NCBI GenBank assembly: GCA_029204225.1
Contig: CM055093.1
Coordinates: 33,802,525 to 33,866,524, forward strand
From: Diphasiastrum complanatum
Taxonomy: Eukaryota; Streptophyta; Lycopodiopsida; Lycopodiales; Lycopodiaceae
DNA length: 64,000 bases
Direction of reading: 5' to 3'
The first letter of the stretch is position 1. The number at the start of each line of letters is the position of its first letter. The position numbers and the translations under genes were made by a program. Below the pieces are notes generated by a model. The model was not told the origin of the DNA. It made no database searches and worked only from the letters and a program-made list of their open reading frames with translations. Below are positions 62,492-64,000 of this stretch, piece by piece.

Positions 62492-62804
62492 TTAATTTGT
62501 GTGTTGAACCATTTCAGGTGTGATTGTGGTATGTTCATGGTGAAGTATGCTGATTTCCATGGTCGAGGAGCAGCATTCAGTTTCACTCAGGTAAATTAGC
62601 CCAGCATTCAGTTTCTCTCAGGTAAGTTGGTGATGCAGATGCCTTGCATGATCTATTTTGTAAGAAATTGTGACAAAAATCATGCCCTGCCAATCTCTTA
62701 TATGAAGCATGTCTTGCTATGCCTTTTTCTTTGATGTTCAGAGTGATATGGAGTACTTCAGGAGGAGAACGGCCTGGGAAATTCTAAGATTACATGCGAC
62801 TTGA
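23448..62804 (+). CDS. ULP1: ULP1/ESD4-type SUMO-specific cysteine protease, nine exons
   Basis: Exons: 23448-24632 (end could be 24629), 24921-24991, 25138-25231, 25318-25416, 58006-58098, 58262-58381, 58733-58836, 62518-62590, 62742-62804; phases agree throughout, giving about 633 residues (ESD4 is about 490). The C-terminal C48 peptidase domain is complete: VTHEKSNIDITG, WLNDEVINLYMELLKERE, CHFFSTFFYNK, YDYKAVRRWTTQKKLGY. Catalytic His is in DIHWCLAV (near residue 524), Asp in YLDSLKG (near 541), Gln in PEQLNG, Cys in CDCGMF (near 592). It should process SUMO precursors and remove SUMO from proteins, probably at the nuclear envelope or in the nucleus like ESD4. The first exon is long, low in known motifs and contains a 55-residue duplication. 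The residue before DCG is Cys, where Tyr is usual. Upstream exons are possible. Intron 4 is 32.6 kb. Confidence 0.93.
23618..23947 (+). repeat. 165-bp in-frame tandem duplication in exon 1 of the SUMO protease gene
   Basis: Two adjacent 165-bp units (second unit offset exactly 165 bp; for example 23,621 and 23,786) encode 55 residues each. Shared protein blocks are PFD-(E/K)-(Q/R)-MR, QPISKV-FQKN and FHDAKDIASANI. The copies have diverged but remain in frame. Confidence 0.92.
24992..25137 (+). other. GC-AG intron in the SUMO protease gene
   Basis: The exon ends CAGCAAAG and the intron starts GCAAGT, which is the exact consensus of GC donors. The phase (2) joins correctly with the next exon to give SQQRNRILVTHEK. 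The only nearby GT (24,996) would leave the downstream exon out of frame. Confidence 0.8.
27355..27550. repeat. Left arm of subterminal inverted repeat of the 27-kb element
   Basis: Contains TTTAAACTTATGTACACTTT, CCCATGCATACACA, and GGGGAGGAGGATGCATG blocks. The reverse complement of 53,180-53,350 carries the same blocks in the same order with a few differences. Confidence 0.75.
27834..28127 (-). pseudogene. Class III peroxidase fragment (captured)
   Basis: Translation begins GLSYGFYMKLCPKAETIMKN and continues through QAAGVIRLFFHA to DPTVHDQCTKINSMQKAKS. This matches the mature N-terminus of secreted plant peroxidases (usual L-FYKSCP-AE-IVR, LRLHFHDCFV, N-SLRGF). The distal-haem FHDCF motif is destroyed here (FFHAR) and the protein ends before the proximal histidine. 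No signal peptide or later exons. A fragment inside the 27-kb element, so capture by a transposon is likely. Confidence 0.75.
28620..29205 (-). pseudogene. HOP/STI1 (Hsp70-Hsp90 organising protein) fragment (captured)
   Basis: Pieces in order along the minus strand: YEPNNEALKFGLADAQAA (end of TPR1), PFGNMFQGPEVWAKI, KGFLQQPDFVRMLQDVQRNP (DP1/STI1 repeat), HEPEIEPQLMEVSEEEK (charged linker), then VAYKKEFDAAVTHYKDAFEL (start of TPR2A). All match plant HOP proteins. Several frame changes and stops break it, and the later TPR2A, TPR2B and DP2 parts are absent. Same strand as the peroxidase fragment to the left. Confidence 0.82.
29206..30668. other. Unassigned sequence in the 27-kb element
   Basis: No gene recognised apart from the degenerate repeat noted separately. 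A plus-strand open stretch at 30,131-30,427 has no domain I can name. Confidence 0.4.
29810..30085. repeat. Degenerate short tandem repeat around TGATTCGTTGATTGA
   Basis: About seven imperfect copies of a 30-45 bp unit built from GATTCGTTGATTGA, TTTGAGCAG and GTCTGA words. The spacing is irregular. Confidence 0.65.
30690..30880 (-). pseudogene. Probable EXO70 exocyst subunit fragment (captured)
   Basis: The minus-strand frame reads VQSRFQSIRERLPNIEAALK, then PILKRSRD and RLDQAMAPAAFIL. The pattern resembles the N-terminal helical region of some plant EXO70 proteins (RLP-IEAA-RPI ... INRAVGPAAAVLK). Assignment is from a remembered family pattern only and the piece is short. It directly abuts the reductase fragment to its right in another frame, which points to a chimeric junction near 30,885. 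Confidence 0.45.
30885..31110 (-). pseudogene. Hydroxyphenylpyruvate/hydroxypyruvate reductase (HPR2/HPPR-type) fragment (captured)
   Basis: The translation contains RFAILKLWEV, EKIKGLVENTSVGANVEV, IDALPNLEIVSIHNVGINKV and DLVKC. This matches the N-terminal substrate-binding half of plant NADPH-dependent 2-hydroxyacid dehydrogenases (usual [38 protein letters not shown]). The nucleotide-binding domain and catalytic Arg-Glu-His residues are missing. A fragment only. Confidence 0.78.
31738..32838 (+). mobile_element. Shrunken Ty3/gypsy retrotransposon with two LTRs and target duplication
   Basis: LTRs at 31738-32084 (347 bp) and 32481-32838 (358 bp) both run TGTTACGAGC...CTATTACA and are almost identical apart from an 11-bp difference (CCACGTGGCCGA region near 32,700). 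The primer-binding site TGGTATCAGAGCC begins at 32086. A purine tract (AAGGGGGAGGGAG) precedes the right LTR. The 5-bp duplication GGAAT flanks both sides (31733-31737, 32839-32843). The 396-bp interior keeps only the end of pol. Confidence 0.93.
32269..32469 (+). pseudogene. Gypsy integrase C-terminal chromodomain remnant
   Basis: Reads PEEILDSRETQTRHTLYREY, LVKWNDQP and ATWERG, the chromodomain at the end of plant chromovirus-type gypsy integrase (usual PE-ILD-RE...REYLVKWK-LP-EDATWE). It is the only coding part left in the element. Confidence 0.85.
33175..33340. repeat. Imperfect (CA)n microsatellite
   Basis: CA-rich runs broken by short interruptions, about 165 bp. Confidence 0.9.
33375..33403 (+). 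mobile_element. Helitron 3' terminus (hairpin plus CTAG), plus orientation
   Basis: A 7-bp stem GCTCGTC/GACGGGC (one G-T pair) with loop AAC at 33375-33391 is followed after 8 nt by CTAG (33400-33403) and then T. Hairpin, short spacer, CTRR end and a following T are the signature of Helitron 3' ends. A near-identical copy in inverted orientation lies at 48792-48820. The 5' end was not identified; the captured host fragments upstream could belong to this element. Confidence 0.7.
33421..33632. mobile_element. 212-bp MITE of the GGTACC-palindrome hAT family
   Basis: Left end CATAGGTTCCGCG, right end ending GGGGTACTATG, with GGTACC and related palindromes throughout. AT tracts flank both sides. 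The termini match those of the three long elements to the right, so this is a non-autonomous relative. Confidence 0.75.
33633..33702. repeat. (AT)n tract between hAT elements
   Basis: Seventy bp of uninterrupted AT. It separates the MITE from the first long hAT copy and probably includes their indistinguishable AT-type target duplications. Confidence 0.95.
33926..34215. repeat. Subterminal repeats of about 86 bp in hAT copy 1
   Basis: Units beginning CACATGGGCA start at 33926, 34012 and (after a 31-bp interruption) 34129, with shared GTGAGCAGACC and CAACACAGGGGGG blocks. Copy 2 has units at 37668 and 37754; copy 3 has inverted units at about 48356, 48441 and 48525. Confidence 0.8.
34426..34791 (+). 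CDS. Conserved second gene of the hAT family (unknown function), intact in copy 1
   Basis: An ATG-initiated frame of 121 residues starting MAERIPPRPEGEARRKL. It is very rich in Arg and Glu and probably helical (RRHNERHRKQEADIAEML), with a central LDLDEQIGMNFTRRQLIMV core and an acidic end (DEGEESVEDP). No signal peptide, membrane segment or domain that I recognise. The same gene is present at the same place in all three long copies, opposite and convergent to the transposase. Compared with copy 3, insertions and deletions are multiples of three. I infer an accessory protein of the transposon; a host-derived origin is also possible. Confidence 0.75.
   Translation: MAERIPPRPEGEARRKLEEDVRRHNERHRKQEADIAEMLRQTRERHPELQIAAPAVALAPAVELDLDEQIGMNFTRRQLIMVKERAARRRAGQEAARGSREAKRERHINAPDEGEESVEDP
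35296..37069 (-). pseudogene. hAT transposase derivative lacking its catalytic core (copy 1)
   Basis: Starts MVQSDLSGLWDEVDIVRRVA with the BED zinc finger (CRYC...RLKGH), shifted out of frame near 36,925. From 36,321 a 341-codon open frame runs from the first part of DUF659 (RAFRLAQSVSPSW) straight into the proline-rich C-terminal extension (REQPHEVPTVPPAPQRVYV), AT-hook-like motifs (KRPGRSKG, GRRGRPCRAP) and the acidic tail (SSESEPEH). The junction deletes about 2.4 kb that in copies 2 and 3 hold most of DUF659, the dimerisation segment and introns. It cannot transpose DNA but, if the frameshift were absent, would keep both DNA-binding regions. Confidence 0.82.
37425..37482. repeat. (AT)n tract between hAT copies 1 and 2
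   Basis: Fifty-eight bp of uninterrupted AT. Confidence 0.95.
38072..38400 (+). pseudogene. Second hAT-family gene, disrupted (copy 2)
   Basis: Begins MAERIPPKPEGEARRKLED like the intact copy at 34426. A TAG stop at 38300-38302 falls inside the conserved FTRRQLIMV core (Gln codon changed), and a one-base loss near 38,380 shifts the end. Otherwise colinear. Confidence 0.8.
38959..42631 (-). pseudogene. hAT transposase gene with AT-hooks, near full length but frameshifted (copy 2)
   Basis: Exons: 42631-40785, 40670-40325, 40236-40075, 39972-38959, with GT-AG borders. Order: BED zinc finger (CRYC...RLKGHLLGA, completed by a distant Cys), Pro/Ser-rich linker, DUF659 core (WTDVRRRPILNILVSSCMGT; KDNATN; TPCVAHGIDLLMGDIG), hAT dimerisation segment (CERNWSTWTLIHTRRRNRLS), proline-rich repeats (PPLAAPT in the family), AT-hooks KRPGRPKG and RRGRPRKAP at about 39,190-39,285, acidic tail. 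Frameshifts lie near 42,375, 41,850 and 41,545, and a deletion near 39,770 removes part of the C-terminal extension. Domain calls are from visible motifs; AT-hook function is inferred. Confidence 0.85.
43029..43074. repeat. AT-rich tract between hAT copies 2 and 3
   Basis: (AT)n broken by TTTATATATGTATGTA; 46 bp. Confidence 0.95.
43369..47257 (+). pseudogene. hAT transposase gene, most complete copy (copy 3)
   Basis: Exons 43369-45256, 45371-45716, 45796-45955, 46058-47257. The start MVHSNLADLWDEVDIVRRVP leads into a CCHC BED zinc finger (VRCRYC, RLKGH, TPC), a Pro/Ser linker, then DUF659 (GCSIMSDGWTDVRRKPILN; VVTDNATN; HTPCAAHDIDLLMGDIG) and the dimerisation segment (SVCERNWSTWALIHTRRR). 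The last exon adds an acidic stretch (SEDDQDEDEP) and PPLAAPT repeats. Damage: TAG at 44380-44382 where copy 2 has Gln, a frame change near 44,615, a 2-base loss near 45,910, and a deletion at about 47,135 that removes the AT-hook region and shifts the tail. Function in active relatives: cut-and-paste transposition in the nucleus. Confidence 0.87.
47723..48049 (-). CDS. Conserved second gene of the hAT family (unknown function), open in copy 3
   Basis: A 108-residue ATG frame starting MAEAEARRKLEEDVRRHNER and ending DEGEESVEDP, closely matching the protein at 34426-34791. It lacks RIPPRPEG-like and VALAPA-like stretches (21 and about 18 bp) without losing frame. The core LDLDEQIGMNFTRRQLIMV is unchanged. 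Convergent with the transposase, about 470 bp between the two stop codons. Unknown function. Confidence 0.75.
   Translation of the reverse strand: MAEAEARRKLEEDVRRHNERHRKQEADIAEMLRETRQRHPELQIPAPAVELDLDEQIGMNFTRRQLIMVRERAARRRADQEAAPTNREAERERQNNAPDEGEESVEDP
48850..49930. repeat. GGGTCGGGTCGAAATTTTCC repeats and a large direct duplication
   Basis: Many imperfect copies of GGTCGGGTCGAAATTTTCCG, in direct and partly inverted (CCGACCC) form. A longer block including CTATATTGTGA, GGTCCATGCTGTGAATATTA and GATTAAATTTTGGCATCA occurs at about 49,150-49,290 and again at 49,790-49,925, a direct duplication with a period near 640 bp. Confidence 0.8.
49930..50494 (-). pseudogene. Helitron Rep/helicase N-terminal region fragment
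   Basis: Starts MKGKVRLPLMPSPPLELHEL, then FRKNVRSYNNSLAFASLGVN, GAYTFRVSGRLYHHIGGLL, FSQIYIMDGDD, and ITKDIRLRIVSG ... NEIVVLMPID. This is the conserved N-terminal part of plant Helitron helicase-like proteins (usual L-ELFT...F-NIR-YN--FAFTS-G...GPY-FRI-GQ-YH-IGSL-P...FAQLYIYD). The HUH nuclease and PIF1-like helicase domains are missing. Confidence 0.85.
50531..50601. repeat. (AG)n microsatellite
   Basis: Seventy-one bp of perfect AG repeat just upstream (minus-strand sense) of the Helitron coding fragment. Confidence 0.95.
50602..51819. other. Unassigned AT-rich sequence in the 27-kb element
   Basis: No gene recognised. Includes a CT/GA-rich patch at 51,098-51,260. Confidence 0.4.
51820..52920 (+). 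pseudogene. IMK2/IMK3-like leucine-rich-repeat receptor fragment (captured)
   Basis: A hydrophobic leader (MTLVILLPPPAFV) and the LRR N-terminal cap (NLQALLAFKLALEDPHRVLA, SWNESSGQG, GQVIVLQA) are followed by LRRs: GLYLFANQLSGTIPAGI, VDLSSNNLVGSIPSGL, VDLSFNNLTGSIPAE, LNLSNNQLT, LDLSDNHFNGKFP, MFNVSYNLLTGPPA. The cap and the order of repeats resemble IMK2/IMK3 (MRLK-type) receptors. Several stops and frame changes break it, an internal part is duplicated, and no transmembrane or kinase region follows: the frame runs into a GA microsatellite. Confidence 0.78.
52121..52616 (+). repeat. 248-bp tandem duplication inside the LRR receptor fragment
   Basis: CAAATAGAATCGGAGGAGCC occurs at 52121 and 52369, and both are followed by CTCCGTGG, GTACTTGTTCGCAAACCAGC and similar LRR codons. 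The two copies differ by substitutions and small indels. Confidence 0.85.
52936..52977. repeat. (GA)n microsatellite
   Basis: Forty-two bp of GA repeat directly after the LRR fragment, followed by related GAGA-rich sequence to about 53,160. Confidence 0.95.
53180..53350. repeat. Right arm of subterminal inverted repeat of the 27-kb element
   Basis: Inverted match to 27,355-27,550 (ATGCATGCATGGGGAGGAGG, CATGGGTCCCTCACCCATGC, TACGTAAGTTTAAATATATA). About 950 bp lies between this arm and the right terminus at 54,354, whereas the left arm lies about 50 bp from its terminus, so an insertion on the right side is inferred. Confidence 0.75.
53351..54290. other. Unassigned segment inside the right end of the 27-kb element
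   Basis: Contains a GC-rich patch at 53,708-53,815. No coding domain recognised. It has no counterpart near the left end, so it may be a separate insertion. Confidence 0.4.
54363..58005. other. Intron 4 right flank, degenerate sequence
   Basis: Short open frames (for example 55,538-55,891 minus) show no domain I recognise. The plus-strand stretch at about 56,460-57,540 translates into long but repeatedly interrupted peptides and may be an old retroelement. Confidence 0.35.
60855..61499. mobile_element. 645-bp hAT-like MITE with TTCCG palindromes and 8-bp duplication
   Basis: Left end CTTAGAAGCCCGTTCCG; the right end reads, in reverse complement, CTTAGTTGCCCATTCCGG. An exact 8-bp duplication GTATACAG flanks both sides (60847-60854 and 61500-61507). 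No transposase inside. The left subterminal region folds into two perfect hairpins. Confidence 0.82.
60865..60913. repeat. Two adjacent perfect hairpins at the end of the 645-bp element
   Basis: First: CGTTCCGACCCT and its exact reverse complement, 12-bp stem, loop AAT (60865-60891). Second: GTACTGTAC and GTACAGTAC, 9-bp stem, loop GTTCC (60891-60913). Confidence 0.92.
62407..62488. repeat. (GA)n microsatellite just before the catalytic-cysteine exon
   Basis: Eighty-two bp of GA repeat ending about 30 bp upstream of the 62518 exon, occupying the branch-point neighbourhood. Confidence 0.95.
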
Positions 62805-64000
62805 CTACTCAATGATCATCATCTTTACTCTGCGTTTAATGCACACAATGAACCTTTTTAGCAGTCTTCAGAAAGTTTCCATTGTCCTCCACCTTTCATG
62901 ATTAGGTATGGCAACTCTTAACTACTTTGCATTCTGCGAGTTTCCCTTGATTCAGATCTGGTCAAGACCATGAATGCTTGTAGGCTTCTTGTTTTTGTTT
63001 CATGTCATGTCTTTAGGTTCAGTCCACCATACATCAAGTGGTGGTGTGGATATGGTTACCAGTTTGTTGCAATCTACTTCCATACTCTTAGCAATCCGTT
63101 GAAGCTAGAGATTTTATTGTCATCAAATTGCATGCACATGCGGAGACAATTCTGAAGGTGCACTGTCGGATTTGAGCAGATCATTTATTCAAAGAACTGA
63201 AGGCATAAGCTATATATAAGACATCAAGTTCAGTTATTTGATGGAAGTGGAAACGACAGGAGATTGCTGATCCTGAGTGTTCAGGGCTGTACCAATTTTG
63301 TATGTGCCGTACTGGTCATGTTCAGCCTAAAGGGTTATTTCTTTGAAATGAATTATATATATATGGATCAAATTTCATAAAAATGTAGATGTATGGTTGG
63401 CTTATTATTTTCATTGTGTGGAGTAGGGTAAGCAGGCAAGATATGATGTTCACGGCCTATAGAACTTTTTTCTGAAGAAATCCGGAAAACTGGGTAAAAT
63501 TTGGCATTTCTTTTAATGAGGAGATTTTTGTTTAATGTTTGAAATAGTAGAAATCTCATTCCACAGCCCTTGCTGCCAGGGTTTGTTGACAAAATTGTCA
63601 AGCCTGATTACAGGCTCAGCATGTGATTCCGAACATCCTTCATTTCCATTGTAGCTATATGATCAATGATGACATGCATGTAAGACCTCAAATTGCATGA
63701 ATTTTGATTAAGAATGTGCAATTTGTTCTGTGAGTATGAAATGTATCACTTTTTGATCTCAGCTTATCATTATCCAAGCATTTACACTTCGGCCTTCCAA
63801 GTTGAACATTAGACATTTCTTTTGATCTTGTACCATTACTACGTGAGTTTCATGGATTTGTTTCCATGGACCTTTTGAATTAACTGAACCATCGTGTCTG
63901 CATATATCCAGTTCATTCAAACTTCATATTTTTTGGCAGGTGCAACTAAATCTTTAAATACACAAAGTTCATTCACATGCTTGCGATTCTCGTATAGGAT
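62805..64000. other. 3' flank of the SUMO protease gene, nothing further recognised
   Basis: The stop codon TGA is at 62802-62804. The following AT-rich sequence should contain the 3' untranslated region. No other gene recognised up to the window end. Confidence 0.5.

Larger units (their letters stand above)
58837..62517 (+). other. Intron 7 (3.7 kb) of the SUMO protease gene
   Basis: The donor GG|GTGTGT at 58837 follows PEQLNG and the acceptor TTTCAG at 62517 precedes CDCGMF. It contains a 645-bp hAT-like element and a long GA microsatellite 30 bp before the acceptor. The rest is unassigned. Confidence 0.85.

Overview
The window looks like nuclear DNA from a vascular plant, most likely a flowering plant with a large, transposon-rich genome. 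The evidence is two plant genes split by GT-AG introns, both with clear Arabidopsis-type relatives, plus plant hAT, CACTA, copia, gypsy and Helitron elements and long GA/CT and AT microsatellites. The species cannot be named from the sequence.

Region by region. (1) 2.35-8.26 kb, minus strand: a complete six-exon ATXR5/ATXR6-type histone H3K27 monomethyltransferase gene (PHD finger, PCNA-binding PIP box, SET domain), with an E2F-like site upstream. (2) 9-18 kb: decayed transposons, namely a gypsy integrase scrap, a copia LTR with primer-binding site and RNase H piece, and a CACTA (En/Spm) element with TNP2, DUF4218 and DUF4216 regions and a gypsy scrap embedded in it. (3) 18-23.4 kb: microsatellites and non-coding DNA. 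(4) 23.4-62.8 kb, plus strand: one ULP1/ESD4-type SUMO protease gene with nine exons. It keeps the His-Asp-Cys triad and its Gln, uses one GC-AG intron, and carries a 32.6-kb intron.

That giant intron holds a nested transposon complex. The outermost unit (27,305-54,354) has 10-bp perfect terminal inverted repeats (CATAGTTGCA) and a perfect 8-bp target duplication (GGTTGAAT), the hAT signature. Inside it, from left to right, lie: broken fragments of host genes all on the minus strand (class III peroxidase, HOP/STI1 co-chaperone, probable EXO70, hydroxyphenylpyruvate reductase); a shrunken gypsy retrotransposon with two LTRs; a Helitron 3' end; a head-to-tail-to-inverted series of one 212-bp MITE and three 3.7-5.7-kb copies of a hAT family, each sitting between (AT)n tracts; a second Helitron 3' end in inverted orientation with a Rep/helicase fragment behind it; and an IMK-like leucine-rich-repeat receptor fragment.

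The hAT family in the AT tracts is the most notable content. Its transposase has a BED zinc finger, a DUF659/hAT core, a hAT dimerisation segment, and an unusual long acidic and proline-rich C-terminal extension with AT-hook motifs. Every copy also carries a second, convergent small gene for a charged protein of about 108-121 residues that I do not recognise. The termini are arrays of GGTACC and CCGCGG palindromes. AT-hooks on a transposase whose elements all sit in (AT)n tracts suggest target-site selection. All three transposase genes are broken here, but two copies of the small gene remain open.
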